Positions 45,851 through 58,735 of a stretch of DNA of 64,000 bases are shown piece after piece. The notes under the pieces were generated by a model. That model did not search any database and was not told the DNA's origin. It saw only the letters and a program-made list of their open reading frames with translations. Each line of letters begins with the position of its first letter. The stretch's first letter is position 1. A program made the position numbers and the translations under genes. The stretch spans positions 16,983,001 to 17,047,000 of the forward strand of contig NC_090711.1 in the NCBI RefSeq assembly GCF_040954835.1. The letters are read 5' to 3'. Source of the stretch: Lepisosteus oculatus (taxonomy: Eukaryota; Chordata; Actinopteri; Semionotiformes; Lepisosteidae).

Positions 45851-48706
45851 AAGCAATTTCTTGAAAGAACCCAGGGTATACAGTATGGCAACAGAGTGCT
45901 GTAGACTCCCATAACTCTGTGGCCCAGCAGCAGCTTCCAGCCTGTCCCACTAGAGGCTTCAGTCATTTTGAGGGGCAGGAACAGCAGGAAAATGAGGTAA
46001 AAGACTGACAAGTTGAGCAGGAAAATATTGATGGGCATTGGCTTGTGCTAGAAGTCTTACTGTTAAGACTTTTTGTTTTAGTATTAGGTTTTGGAAATAA
46101 GGACTAAGTTAAAATGTTCACTGTCAAACACAGTTCACTGTCACAAACCATGCATTTTGACACCACTGACAATGCAGTGTTTAGTTTTGTATTTCAGATG
46201 CCTGCACTCAACATGTGTCCGGATGTCTGAGACAAAACTGAAACACTGTTTTATTCTTTGTTACCTTAGAGGATTTTTAGGAATTGAAACATTCTGTCTA
46301 AAAAAGGACATTTGGTTTCTGAATCTCATGGCAAGCTTCTTGACTGATAATATGAAGTAATATCAGCATTTTTCACAGAAAATACAATTTATTTTAAATA
46401 TTTTACAACAGCAAAATTCAGGTAAAGGAATACTGAGGGGTGAGAGGGATTAGATATAATATTTTGGAAGAGAGTGGGGTTATCATAGGAAACTGCAAGA
46501 CAATGAAAACTCCTTTTTCATGTTAAAAAGTTTTTTTTATTCACTTTTCCCAGGGTAAACCTAGATATTGTCCCTTTCTCTAATGCGGTATAGCTAATAT
46601 AGTAATATAACTCTGCTGTTTAATCAACAAAATATATTTGTGTCTTTTGTCAACTTAGCCTTATTCTACAAGCCATATAATTTACAGTTAGGCATAATTT
46701 TCAGTGGTATGCTTCCAGGCGCCATTTATGGCATGTAACACCCTTTTCAGAAAAAAAAATGATGACTGTATGTGTCTTCTATACATATGAAATATGTATT
46801 TTCAAGAAATAGGATTATTAGACTACAAAGAAAAACATGTATTTATAATTTTAAAACACCATATTTCTGCAATTCTAAAACAGGATTGGTTCAAGTTCTG
46901 TTTCACATTTACACCTGTAAAAGGACCTCAGCTGACAGGTGATACCATTCCCTCTATCCTAACTATGTCTCATGTTTCTTTTCTTCAACAATGTCATTTA
47001 GACCCCTATATAAATCTGTCTGTCCAAATATGATTGTACATGTATGACGCACTCAGCACTAAAGAAACAGTTACAGTTGCCTCACATACTTTTCACCTAA
47101 CAAGGGCCCATAGATTGATGAAAAAGCAATACATTACACTTTAACTGAAGGTGTGTTATTTGTCAAATACTGAATACCTGAAATCCTACATATAAATATA
47201 AAACAGAATATGGAGAGAAAATTTTTTTTACCAACGTCACAAATGACAGGAAAGGCATCTGAGTAACAATTATGATTATGATGATCTGATGCTATTAGAC
47301 AGGTTTCCACTGCAGTAATACAAAATTTTCTGACCTACAGAGCCAAAAAACATAACTTTGGTCCTCATATTATTCATGTATATCCACAAAGGTTTATGAA
47401 AACCCATCTCACAGTTCTCACATTATTTTGCAGATACACAAGCAGGTGGATAAGAACAATTACAATATTCCCACTCTATTCAGCATGTGGAATTAATTGG
47501 ATAACAACATGTACTGTATCTGAGTGTGAAGGAAGGTACCTGGACCACTTGAACTTGTCGAAAATGTTGTCCTTTGTCCTCTCAAAATTCAGGTTTCTTT
47601 AACAGGCATCTCATGTTGCTCCACTGAAACTAGTTACTTATTATGGATGATTGTTAAATAAACAGCCTTTAAAGCCTTGCAAATATCAGTTACTTGCTAA
47701 GCATATTTTATGAGTACATCAATAGCCTCTTAGGCAATTTTCAATGTTGCACAGTCTTGTGACAGAGCAACCAAAACAATGAACCCATGACTTACAAGAA
47801 AAAGTTTTCCTATGAGACCTTAAGTATAAATGTTTTTCAGTCCTCCTTTTTGTGCTTAAAGTATTTTCTCGTTTCTTCTGGTTATGAAGTTTAAATTCCA
47901 CCAAGAAAAGTAAATACCCCTTCTGTCAGTGTTGCCTTCCTCCCTCTGCTCCTTGTGAGCAAACCCAAGATCTATCTCAGCCATAAAAAAATTATGAATA
48001 AGGACATGATTAATGAGTTGAAACATTAGAATTTAAATTAATTAAGCACTGAGAGTGACAATGATAAGTCACAAAAATAAATTATATTAATAACTAATAA
48101 AGAAGTCATAGAAATTATGCTGAATGATGGAAGGCCACGATGCCCATTTAGCTCGTATGGTTGCAGTTAATTGTTAAGGGGTCTCGCTCAGCCATGCTTT
48201 AATGTTGAATGTCTAGCTGTCCACTTTGTTCCAGACCTCATGATAATTCTATGAGGGGTTTCTTAACATGTTTCTGAGAAGGCTGAGCCAGAGCCACATA
48301 ACTATTTTCCACAGCTCTGCCAAGACTTCTCAGAGCAGTATTTCATGAGAAAGATGCTGCTTAATGTGGAAAGAAACACTACTGTTATGATAGAGTTTAG
48401 TAATACATGGAGTATATAATTCAATAAGCACTATGACTATGACTGCTTTACTATGTTCAAATTTTTACTTTGTAAAACTATAAATTATACTAAAAGGTCA
48501 AGCACACTTCAGACAATAAATTATTTATCCATTGTTTTCAAATGAAACTAGTATAAAAACACAAGTGTGTAATGACCTGCAGCCTGCCACTGGAGGCTGT
48601 CAAAATTAAGGCCTCAAAGATAGTTGTAAAATAGTTTCATCTGCGTAGTCTCAGTGGTATTCAGTGATTCACCAGATTATTAATTTATCGAAAGGTTTGC
48701 ATTCTC
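45851..48706. other. No gene recognised
   Basis: 2.9 kb of AT-rich DNA. I examined the open frames at 46091-46360 and 46794-47033 and found no domain, signal peptide or splice context to support either. Confidence 0.4.
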
Positions 48707-48779
48707 GTGTGCAAACATGCAAATTTAATTAGGGGACTTTTCTTTTTTATTTTAAAATGTATTAATTCCACCCTGTTCC

Positions 48780-50070
48780 AAACCGAAGACAAGTTCACTC
48801 AAAAACCACCCCAAACCCTGCTGTTTGAAGGAAACAATATGGATAGGACTACTATAACTTCAGCACTTAACTCAGAAGATTTAAAAATTTGCCTTAAAGA
48901 CTCAGCACATAACCTAGGCGTCATATTAGACACAAGATTCTCATTTAACTCTCATGTTAAAACAGTATCGAAAACATGCTTCCTACAGTTATGAAATATT
49001 ACAAAACTAAGGCAGTTTCTCTCCACTCAAGACACAGAGAAATACATGCTCTTATATACAGCAGGTTAGACTACTGCAATGCCCTGCTATCAGGGAGCAC
49101 CCACCACTCTTTCAACACCTCACAGCGAATTCAGAATGCAGCAGCTAGAATTGTTACTAGGAGCAGAAAGTACGACCATATAACCCTCATACTAAGTTCT
49201 CTTCATTGGCTTCCTGTCAGGTACAGGGCAGACTTCAAAATCCTTCTACTTACAGTATTTACAAGACTCTCGGAGGTCAGGCACCTGTCTGTCTAATGAA
49301 ACTTATTAATCTTTACCATCCAAGTCAACTGGTTAGATCACAGAATGCAGGTCGTCTTCATATTCCACAAATTAATAAAATAACAGTTGGCGGTAAAGCC
49401 TTTAGTTACAGGGCCCCTAGTTTATGGAACAGTCTCCCACCTCATATTTGGGATGCTGAGTCAATCTCAGTATTCAAATACAGACTGAAGACCTATTACT
49501 TCAGCTGAGCCTACTCACACTTTACATTATAGCCTGCTGCAACCATGGCTGCTGGTGCTGCTGTACATGCCATTGTGTGTCTCTATGTTTGCCCACCAGG
49601 TAGATACATCTGTTCTGACCAAACTATCCTATTCTCCTCCCCACATGTTCGGATGGTGCCCAGGCAGGGTACCATCTGAGTTGGATGCTGCATCAGTGCC
49701 ATGGTGGACATCACTGGACATTGTGGATATAGCTATCATTTAGGAGGAATTTACTGGTCTACAGAGATCTGCATGGAGTACTAACACACAGTAGACATGA
49801 TAGATGGATGGATTAATACCCTCATCATTTCCTTTTTTTAAATTATATAATGTTAGCATGCCCAAAGGGGTTGGGCAACCAGTTACCTTGGACCCCTAGA
49901 GGTTTTTTTTCTCTGTACTAAGGAGTTTTTGGTTCCTCTCTTCTGTTGTCTTCTGGTCTTCTGTTCTGTATTGACAAAATGTATCGTCAATTGCATTGTT
50001 AAGCGCCTTGGGGCAACCCGTGAAAGATGCTGTATAAATATAAATTGAATTCAATTGAATTCAATTCGTG
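48780..50070 (+). mobile_element. 5'-truncated L2-like LINE
   Basis: Three broken frames give the C-terminal part of a non-LTR reverse transcriptase. Pieces include LGVILDTRFSFNSHVKTVSK, YSRLDYCNALLSG, RIQNAAARIVTRSRKYDHIT, LHWLPVRYRADFKILLLT, then KAFSYRAPSLWNSLPPHIW and FKYRLKTYYFS with a stop near 49508. These match the L2/Maui clade common in fish. Frameshifts occur near 48975 and 49270. The 3' UTR ends with aagcgccttggggcaacccg, atgctgtataaatataaa and a ttgaattcaa tail (50040-50068), as L2 tails do. The apurinic endonuclease and most of the RT are missing. Confidence 0.85.
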
Positions 50071-50089
50071 CAATCTCCTCTATTCTCAT

Positions 50090-50345
50090 GCAGGTTTTGA
50101 CCTCACACCTTTCTCCACCCCTCTCCACTATGCACTTCCTGAGTGGCCTCTCTACCTCTCCCCTCTCCCTCCTCCACTTTTCAGGTTTTTGTTCTCCTAT
50201 GCTATTTAATCATTGCTGTCTACCCTGTCTTTCTCACACCTGAAGAAGGCTCTACGGCCAAAATATTGTGTTTCCTTTCTTTTCTTTTCAGCAGGGAATA
50301 AACCCGTTACCTGTTCCTTTGCAGCCTACGCATGCTAACGCAGCT
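50090..50345 (+). repeat. Long form of the dispersed SINE-like repeat
   Basis: A unit of about 250 bp: cttcctgagtggcctctcta, a C/T-rich part, ctgaagaaggctctacggcc, agcagggaataaacccgtta, and cctacgcatgctaacgcagc at the end. It shares this full order with 56505-56720, which defines the complete unit. Confidence 0.75.
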
Positions 50346-50396
50346 ACCTACTTGAGCTATGTATTTGATATGTTTATAAAAACATATATATATATA

Positions 50397-52026
50397 CAGT
50401 GCCTTGCGAAAGTATTCGGCCCCCTTGAACTTTTCAACCTTTTGCCACATTTCAGGCTTCAAACATAAAGATATAAATTTTTTATTTTATGTGAAGAATC
50501 ACCAACAAGTGGGACACAATTGTGAAGTGGAACGAAATCTATTGGATTTTTGAAACTTTTTTAACTAATAAAAAAATGAAAAGTGGGGCGTGCAAAATTA
50601 TTCGGCCCCTTTACTTTCAGTGCAGCAAACTCACTCCAGAAGTTCAGCGAGGATCTCTGAATGATCCAATGTTGTCCTAAATGACTGATGGTGATAAATA
50701 GAATCCACCTGTGTGTAATCAAGTCTCTGTATAAATGCACCTGCTCTGTGATAGTCTCAAGGTTCTGTTGAAAGCGCAGAGAGCATCATGAAGACCAAGG
50801 AACACACCAGGCAGGTCCGTAATACTGTTGTGGAGAAGTTTAAAGCCGGATTTGGATACAAAAAGATTTCCCAAGCTTCAAACATCCCAAGGAGCACTGT
50901 GCAAGCAATCATCTTGAAATGGAAGGAGTATCAGACCACTGCAAATCTACCAAGACCTGGCCGTCCCTCTAAACTTTCAGCTCAGACAAGGAGAAGACTG
51001 ATCAGAGATGCAGCCAAGAGGCCCATGATCACTCTGGATGAACTGCAGAGAACTACAGCTGAGGTGGGAGAGTCTGTCCATAGGACAACAATCAGTCTTA
51101 CACTGCACAAATCTGGCCTTTATGGAAGAGTGGCAAGAAAAAAGCCATTTCTCAAAGATATCCATAAAAAGTCTCGTCTAAAGTTTGCCACAAGCCACCT
51201 GGGAGACACCCCAAACATGTGGAAGAAGGTGCTCTGGTCAGATGAAACCAAAATCGAACTTTTTGGCCACAATGCAAAACGATATGTTTGGCGTAAAAGC
51301 AACACAGCTCATCACCCTCAACACACCATCCCCACTGTCAAACATGGTGGTGGCAGCATCATGGTTTGGGCCTGCTTTTCTTCAGCAGGGACAGGGAAGA
51401 TGGTTAAAATTGAGGGGAAGATGGATGCAGCCAAATACAGGACCATTCTGGATGAAAACCTGTTGGAGTCTGCAAAAGACCTGAAACTGGGACGGAGATT
51501 TATCTTCCAACAAGACAATGATCCCAAACATACAGCAAAATCTACAAAGGAATGGTTCACAAATAAACGTATCCAGGTGTTTGAATGGCCAAGTCAAAGT
51601 CCAGACCTGAATCCAATCGAGAATCTGTGGAAAGAGCTGAAAACTGCTGTTCACAAACGCTCTCCATCCAACCTCACTGAGCTCGAGCTGTTTTGCAAGG
51701 AAGAATGGGCAAGAATTTCAGTCTCTCGATGTGCAAAACTGATAGAGACATACCCCAAGCGACTTGCAGCTGTAATCGCAGCAAAAGGTGGCTCTACAAA
51801 GTATTAACGCAAGGGGGCCGAATAATTTTGCACGCCCCACTTTTCATTTTTTTATTAGTTAAAAAAGTTTCAAAAATCCAATAGATTTCGTTCCACTTCA
51901 CAATTGTGTCCCACTTGTTGGTGATTCTTCACATAAAATAAAAAATTTATATCTTTATGTTTGAAGCCTGAAATGTGGCAAAAGGTTGAAAAGTTCAAGG
52001 GGGCCGAATACTTTCGCAAGGCACTG
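50397..52026 (+). mobile_element. Complete Tc1-type transposon
   Basis: A 1630-bp element between a TA duplication (50395-50396 and 52027-52028). Terminal inverted repeats are 213 bp (50397-50609 and 51814-52026), starting cagtgccttgcgaaagtatt; by eye I found no difference between them. They surround a single intact transposase frame. Identical repeats plus an open frame indicate a very recent insertion. The target is a TA-repeat (tatatatata). Confidence 0.95.
50788..51807 (+). CDS. Tc1-family transposase, intact
   Basis: 339 residues, the usual length for Tc1 transposases (about 340). The N-terminal half is a paired-like DNA-binding region: a first helix-turn-helix around residues 10-45 (KKISQASNIPRSTVQAI), an AT-hook-like GRPSK at 58-62, and a second helix-turn-helix about 65-115. 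The catalytic domain carries the DD34E triad: D152 (VLWSDETKIELF), D243 (FIFQQDNDPKHTAK) and E278 (SPDLNPIENLWKEL), with HGGGSIMVWACF between. The ATG at 50788 gives the family-standard MKTKEHTRQVR start, and the TAA lies 6 bp before the right inverted repeat. No broken residue is visible, so the enzyme may be active. Confidence 0.95.
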   Translation: MKTKEHTRQVRNTVVEKFKAGFGYKKISQASNIPRSTVQAIILKWKEYQTTANLPRPGRPSKLSAQTRRRLIRDAAKRPMITLDELQRTTAEVGESVHRTTISLTLHKSGLYGRVARKKPFLKDIHKKSRLKFATSHLGDTPNMWKKVLWSDETKIELFGHNAKRYVWRKSNTAHHPQHTIPTVKHGGGSIMVWACFSSAGTGKMVKIEGKMDAAKYRTILDENLLESAKDLKLGRRFIFQQDNDPKHTAKSTKEWFTNKRIQVFEWPSQSPDLNPIENLWKELKTAVHKRSPSNLTELELFCKEEWARISVSRCAKLIETYPKRLAAVIAAKGGSTKY

Positions 52027-52028
52027 TA

Positions 52029-53196
52029 TTACATCTCCAAGAATATGACTATTAGACTAAGGAAGATCAAATGTATCATGCCTGGGTGGGTGGCAGCTCG
52101 CTGTTCTCAGTTGCCCAAGGATGCAGAACGTTCCTAAGAGTTATCGCATTCTCAGATTCTAGCATGCTCGGGCCATTTGTCAGTGTACTCCTCACTCTAT
52201 AAATCACTTAAATCTGCCAACCAATCCTCCAAGCAAAATCCCATCTCCGTTTACCCTTGAATGATTCTGGCAGGTCCCCAGCAGCCAAAGATCGCCAAGT
52301 GCCTGCAATTAGATTCCTGCCTGTTAGTAACTGCAGCTATCGGCTACAACTAGCCATTGTGTAAGAAAGTGAACTACTGTTTCACTAACATCTAACCCAA
52401 CACCACCTATTGATCGTTGGGGAGATACCAGGACAGAGTGCAATACACCGGCACACCACAGTTTGCTTACCGCTAACACATTATTTAAGGCACATTTTAG
52501 ATAGCTGCATCTGTATTTACTGTTTGTTCAGAAGGTTTGAAACTGTATAGGGTCTTTTTGAAAAGACATAAATTTACCTGATTTATGCTCTTCAGGATTA
52601 TCAGTGAAAGGCAAAAGGTGACACTGTATGGAAGTGCATTTAATACTGAAAAGGGCAGGCACCTCCTTACAGAAAGTGTGGATTAAGCTGCACACCCATG
52701 TTGTCCAATCTGACACCACCCTTTTAAGAAACAGTTGGATAAGGTCTTCAAATCGGTTAGGGATTACAAATCAGATTAGATGTTAGGAATGGCCTCCTCT
52801 CATTTGTAACCATTCTTATGTTCTGTTGCTCTTGGAAGAGCCACACACCACAGCAGAGCCTACCTCACAGCCCATAGAGTAAAGCGCTCCTGGGTCCCAG
52901 CTCACAGGCTGAAAACCAGTTTCTCTAAAGAGACCTTCTAATTTTACTGCAGATTAACACCTTAGAGTTGAAATTTCATTAAAGAGTCTTATATAATAAA
53001 TTATCAAAAAACTGTAGATTAATTATCTTATAATAATGGCCAAATGCGTTATTTAAAAATACTTTGCTACAGAAATGTTTTATTTATAGAAAATTTAGAC
53101 AATTTACCTTATTTATTATACATTTTTACATACAAAGACGTTATCTGTACTGCACCATTGCCTAAAGTAGTAAACAAAACAGAAGAGACTGTTATG
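52029..53196. other. No gene; repeat fragment at 52740-52825
   Basis: Unremarkable non-coding DNA apart from an inverted piece of the dispersed repeat seen at 45757. Confidence 0.4.
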
Positions 53197-53200
53197 CCAC

Positions 53201-54675
53201 TGTAACGTTGCCATAGCCAAAATGTAAATGTAGTGGCTCTCTGAAGGCACCAGTTCTGTAGGGTTTGGGCATTTACTGGAACAATTATTAATTGTAGCAG
53301 TAAATCACAAAATTATTTCTTTTGATGGCTTTAGAATCCAACCATGCGACATAACTCAAACAACGCACACACACACGGGTACTAATACACGAGGATACAT
53401 TTATTAATACATAGAATATGCATATAAACCTAACAGATCTTATCGAGAGGGTTATCAGAATACAAAAGATATATATTCAGTCAGTTACAAAGTGTTACAC
53501 ATCAAGAGGACATACGTTCAGTGTATCATTCATTAAGACCGTTTCATAAATGAACTTGGTTATAACTTCTACATTAGATACTCGAAACAAGTACATAACT
53601 CTTAGGAATTAAATTGATATCAACTGGTTGGGATAACAATTGAATTCTCGAGCTGTAATGCATTGAAGTTGAATACTCATCCAATCTCTGGGGATTCAGA
53701 TCTCCTGCGGGCACAAAGAAACAGTTGCAGGCTGTTGCTGTCCAATCGCGCTCTCTGGCTCGGTGCCAGGCTGTGCTGTGCGGCTTGCGACGGTGCGCTG
53801 CTGATGCTCACTGACCGGCTAGTTAGTGTTGGCTTTAACTAGCAAAGTTTGCGCACAGGAGAAAAGATGACTGTGGGTCCCAGCAAGTCAAGAAGAGGAC
53901 CGGTTCGTTCCTGATGAAGAGCCAGTTCTGAATAGTGATTCAGCTTTCCACAGTTTCGACCTGTTCACGAGGCTTGCTGCTGGTGCTCACCTCGGGTGGA
54001 TCCTCTGGTTACTCTCTGGCAACCTCCGCTCTAGACTCTTAGAACAAAGGAAAGTTCTGGCACTCGGACACACTGGCCGTTCCGTGGTTGTCCGGGCTGA
54101 GTCTCAGGATGCTCAGGAGGCGCGCTGCGAGAATGTCCTGCCCTTGGGAGCCTTCTGCTCCTGGACCGTCCTGCCCTGGAATTCTCCTTTGAATTCCCTT
54201 TAGAATAAGTCCACAGAATTCTCCAGAAATCCTCCACTGAATCTTACTGAATCTCCCAGGCTCTCTGTGTTGCCTGTTTTTACCTGGAGGAACTTCAGCT
54301 CGTTGATTGGCTGAACGTTCCATGGGCATCAGAGTCCCACGTGGGTTACTCGGCCCTACCAGTCCCTGATTGGTTGATCAAGGTGAGATATGAGTCACTT
54401 ACTCCTGACACTTAGGAATGCAGTCCAGATGTCCATCTGGCACTCCCTAGACAGATAGGCGCCAATGGATGACCATTGATCATGATAGCCAGGCTTAGCT
54501 AAGTGCATCCCCCTTTGGGAGCTGTCCTAGGAAACCTTATCAAAGTAAACCTTAAATCAGCCTGCATGAATAGTTTCTCTGTGGCTGCACCACAGAGATG
54601 AACAGAGAAATGGGGCCTCATTTGGGAAGGCTCAGAACACTTAATTCTTTCTTATTAATAAGCCTCGTCGCTACA
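53201..54675 (-). mobile_element. Solo retroviral LTR (minus)
   Basis: A 1475-bp LTR of the same family as 4453-5909. It ends in TG...CA and is flanked by a 4-bp duplication, ccac at 53197-53200 and at 54676-54679. No internal sequence is attached, so the provirus was lost by LTR recombination. Confidence 0.9.
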
Positions 54676-54679
54676 CCAC

Positions 54680-55621
54680 GATGCCCACCAGGACAGTGGG
54701 GCAGAGTGTTCCAGACCCAAGTCAAGAGGGAGCGGCCAATGAGCTCCAGAATGGACTCTGCTTCACAGAGCCAAACCAGGGACAGGGCACGTCAGTCTGC
54801 ACCTGGATCCGGGTAGGACAGGGCACACTGGGGTGGCTCGCCAGGAGTTGCACCTGTTACCCGGCTGATTGGAGTGTGTGCTCTTCGGGGGGTGTCCAGA
54901 GACCAGTGAAGAATGCCTGGGCAGAGTGAGTTGACAAGCTGGAGTTCAGGGCTTGAGAGGACGGAAAGGACATCAAAGCCAGCAGCTGTGCAGAGCTCCA
55001 AGGTGCCGGGCTACCAGGGAGGCTGTGTGGACCCTGTGAGCTATCAGGTCCCAGTCGACCACAGCACCACATAAATACTGCAAGCAGGGCGCAGAAGCAT
55101 ACCCCAGCCCCAGAGCACACACCAAGGACGTAACAGAAACATACTGCGGGGATACATATCAGGGTGTCAGGGAACAAGAAACAACTTCCTCCCACTGCAG
55201 AACAATTCCAATACAACATGAGTGTCAGGGGAACAGAAGTGTGCACACGGACACAGGACAACACAGGATTGCTGCAGCTAGACAAAAAGCTGGTTAGCTG
55301 TGGCACGCAGTAGACCGAAGCAGTAGAGGCGAGTACAGAGAAAGGTAACACTTTGCACTAAGATGCATATGCTTCAGTGCTCTGGGAGCATTTATAGTCC
55401 CGCGAGTTTAACACTCCATGACTTAGAGCTGCTCTTCATGGCAAGAGAATCCATTACAACGATAACTTTAATCACCATCTTCATCTAGATACTCATGAGT
55501 ACTAAAATTGCAGAATAATCCTAAATAGTTACACAGATAAACACTCAACCCAAATCCAAGTTAATGCTGATATCTGTCTTCTCAGTTATAGTACTGTTTC
55601 AAGATATTGATAAGTTGTTCC
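54680..55621. other. GC-rich, no gene recognised
   Basis: More GC-rich than the surroundings and covered by overlapping open frames on both strands. None shows a recognisable domain. It may be an untyped LTR or repeat. Confidence 0.35.
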
Positions 55622-55949
55622 CTAGTTACTGCAAATTGTAAAGTAGACATTGCAGCCTGGTCTCTTGGTTGGATCTGAGCCCTGCTTATTACAGCTCGGA
55701 TTTTGAGAAGCTGGACAAGTCAAAGGAAACTTATCCTCCCTTACAGAAGCAGCTAAAAATGTTTCAGATAAATCGACATCATCTTGCAAGTTTGGGGTTT
55801 GAAACTGTGAGCATGTGACAACACACGCAGAAAACACCTCAGGAAATGTGTGTGCTAGTTCATCCCAATCACTCATGAGTTCTGGTTTATCTAAAACTTC
55901 CAAGACAGGCAAAACTTTCCCACCATCCAAGACATTTCCCAGTATAAAC

Positions 55950-56065
55950 GCTAAGGGCCTTGCTCAGGGGCCCAATGGAGCAGGATTCCACTGCCAGCAG
56001 CAGGATACGGACCAGCACCCTTCCAGCCACAGGCGCAGATCCTCATCACCGCACCGCCCCCAGAA
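55950..56065 (-). repeat. LINE-tail-like fragment
   Basis: taagggccttgctcaggggc is shared with 44755-44785. It is inserted at, or has replaced, the start of the Gypsy linker frame. Confidence 0.45.
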
Positions 56066-56504
56066 GGCTCTGTTTGGGCAAGGGCAAGACTCCACAGAAA
56101 TATAACAGGGCTGCTAGGTAGAGGGAAAAATACTCCATGGGGAGAGCCATGGGATCCAGGAAGAGGGAAGCTGCCTTCTGAAAGTGGCAGCCTTAGCTTT
56201 GAAACAGAAATTGAATAAGAGACTGGATATCTACTAATTAAGGCAGATCACCAGGAGGAGATCCGGTCAGAACAGCAAGCAGTAGAAAACTGTGAACCCT
56301 CATGAGAACATGACAGTTTCCCAGAGCAACTGCTAGCTGAGAGATGCTGCAAGACAGTGGTCAAGACAGTGGTCAGTGGTCATAACACCTCTAAAATAAA
56401 AGGATTATAACCCCTCATTGATGGCCTGTTCTGCATTACATGCGAACACACAGGATGTCTGAATCAAAGCAACACTATTGGAACTAATAATTATAATTTC
56501 GTGT

Positions 56505-56720
56505 AACTTCCTGAGTGGCCTCTCTGCCTCTCCCCTCTCCCTCCTCTTCCACTTTTCTAGCTTTTGTTTTCCTGTGCTATTTAATCTTTGCCATCTATCC
56601 TGTCTTTCTCACACCTGAAGAAGGCTCCACAGCCGAATGTTGTGTTTCCTTTCTTTTCAGCATGGAATAAACCCATTACCTACGCATGCTGATGCAGCTC
56701 CCTACTTGAACTACTTTTGG
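56505..56720 (+). repeat. Dispersed SINE-like repeat, second long copy
   Basis: Collinear with 50090-50345 (cttcctgagtggcctctctg through cctacgcatgctgatgcagc). It interrupts the Gypsy remnant, so it is younger than that element. Confidence 0.75.
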
Positions 56721-57340
56721 AACTTTGTTGTTTCTCCTTTATCATAAGGCAATCGGCAATCAAGCGGCCTGTTTTATGGCAGTAAAAACACTCTTATTTT
56801 TCCTTAATGCACCAAAAAACAAACCCTTAGTTTAAATCAGATGTCACAGTAGATTTTGGAACTGTCGAGTTTATATAATTTCCCCTGAGAGGAGTGTTGA
56901 ACAAAAGTAGTACACAACTCATCTGCTAACACAGCTGTTTGTAAGAGCAAGGCAACTTTCTGCTCATTCAAAAGTCAAAATATGATCAGGCAGACAGTTT
57001 TTAAGTTCTTCAAGCAAAATTAACTGTTTAAGTTTGTCAAAATCAGCTACTTTGCAATTGATGTAAGACTTCTTAAAATGAAGCCCCTTCTCTCTTACAA
57101 ACTCAACAAAGGTTTTATTTACATATATATTTTTTTTAATTTCAAAACCTTTAACGGTATGCCCCAGGGGCTAATTTATAGGTGTGTGAAACTGCCGCCT
57201 TAAAAGTATCATAATCCAACCCTTCCTCTGATGTCAGTGCAGAGTGGACACCCGGAGCCTTGTCAGTAAATTGGCCTGCAACAACAGAGGCTAGACATCC
57301 TTTGGCCAGGACAAAGCAACAGCAGTATACTCAGAAGTAC

Positions 57341-58250
57341 TTAAATACTAATCTATCTCAAGTTTCCCTACTAAGGAGGTACTAAGTGAATATGTTTGTG
57401 CAATTAAAGCTGGTCCAACTCCATAATTATTATGAGACTGTATGGTCTAGTTAAAACAGAACATATTTTCTTCACAGTGTATCCTGTAGTTTTAAAATAA
57501 ATATGTGTACAAAGACTACAATTTCCGACATGATACACATGCTAAGCACATGATGTCATATCCACAGATACGCCAAAACAAGTCAATGAACTGCAAAATG
57601 ATTGGTATACCTTATAAATATACTGCATATACAGTAAATACAGTGTGATACCATCTAGTTTTAAACCCACTACAGTACAGCAAGTGTGAAAAATATTTTT
57701 CAAAATAAAAAAAAATCCCAATAAAAAATAAAGTAAAACTGTTTCCTAAATACTTTGTTAATTAGTTGCTAATTAATTAGTTGCTGAAATTAGGACAAAA
57801 CATAAAGACAAAATATAGATTATTTTAATGTGGATGTAATCCTGAAAAAAGCACATTGTGTTCACAACAAGATATAATAATAAACAATATTATCCAGATA
57901 TATCCAGATAATTAATTTTGCTTTGTAAAGAGTCCTACTTTAATTTTCAATATTTATTCAATGTTAAATTTACCACAATATACAAAACAGTACACAAATT
58001 AAATTCTATAATTGGAAACAGATTGTTTCTACAGGACTGAGCAATGACTGGGATTTGAAACCAGTCATTTTTAGTTGCCCAAATACTTCCATACTCCACA
58101 TTAAGCATTCACTACACCACTTGGTGGTTTTTTGGAAAGTAGTGCAGTCCTGTATCAGATTAATTTTTAAAAAACACAATATAACCTAGTATGGATGGCA
58201 CATTATGTTGCATTATTTGTTGTGCATTCTGAATGGCTGGATCTGTATAA
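57341..58250. repeat. Possible old foldback-family element with tRNA-like module
   Basis: gaatggctggatctg followed by TA (to 58245) differs by one base from the terminal repeat of the foldback family. About 130 bp inside, the minus strand has a B-box-like ggtttcaaatccca (near 58057) after an A-box-like stretch. I could not find the left terminus, so this is tentative. Confidence 0.3.
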
Positions 58251-58735
58251 AGACTGTCACAGAATTCACTTTCAGTGAGTAGTCTCACAAGCTGCAGCTT
58301 TCCTTGGGCTGTCTGTCTTGATTCGAAAGGCTCATCAGGAGGAGAGAACCCCCCTCTTTTCAGCCTCAGAGGTTTTTATTCCTTCCATTAGACATTCCCT
58401 CTCAGGGATTTTTCCATTGTCTCTGTCAGGGGCGGGTGTGCCCAGTAGATCATCAGGAGGAAGCTTGGGTCAGTAAGAACTGTGAGTGTTCAGACTTTAG
58501 GTTTCATAGGCCCTTATCCCTTCTTGTTTGCTTTCCTGCTCCCCCCTTTGTCCAAGGTCTGCTTCAAATTGGCTAAGCAACCCCTCAAACCTCCTTGCAT
58601 TAGTACCTAAATTGTGGCAATTGCTTCCTGTCTGGGCAGCCAGTGTGTACTTACAGTAAATTGTTACTGATTCCTGTCCCACTGTCTGTATTGCTTTGGG
58701 GGGAGTCATACATTGACATAGGTCAAGTAGGTAGC
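58251..58735. other. No gene recognised
   Basis: Includes a 70-codon minus frame (58497-58709) without recognisable domain. Confidence 0.35.

Larger units (their letters stand above)
55622..57340 (-). pseudogene. Decayed Gypsy retrotransposon (gag to pre-RT linker)
   Basis: In minus-strand order: capsid remnant from about 57330 (EEGLDYDTFKAAVSHTYKLA, then in another frame REKGLHFKKSY and ILLEELKNCLPDH), typical of the SCAN-like gag of fish Gypsy elements; a zinc-knuckle-like ECFYCHKTGRLIADC near 56780; then, after a SINE-like insertion, an open frame at 55960-55622 reading AFILGNVLDGGKVLPVLEV and WDELAHTFPEVFSACVVT, the post-protease linker of the same group. Stops and frameshifts abound. 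RT and integrase are absent. Confidence 0.75.
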
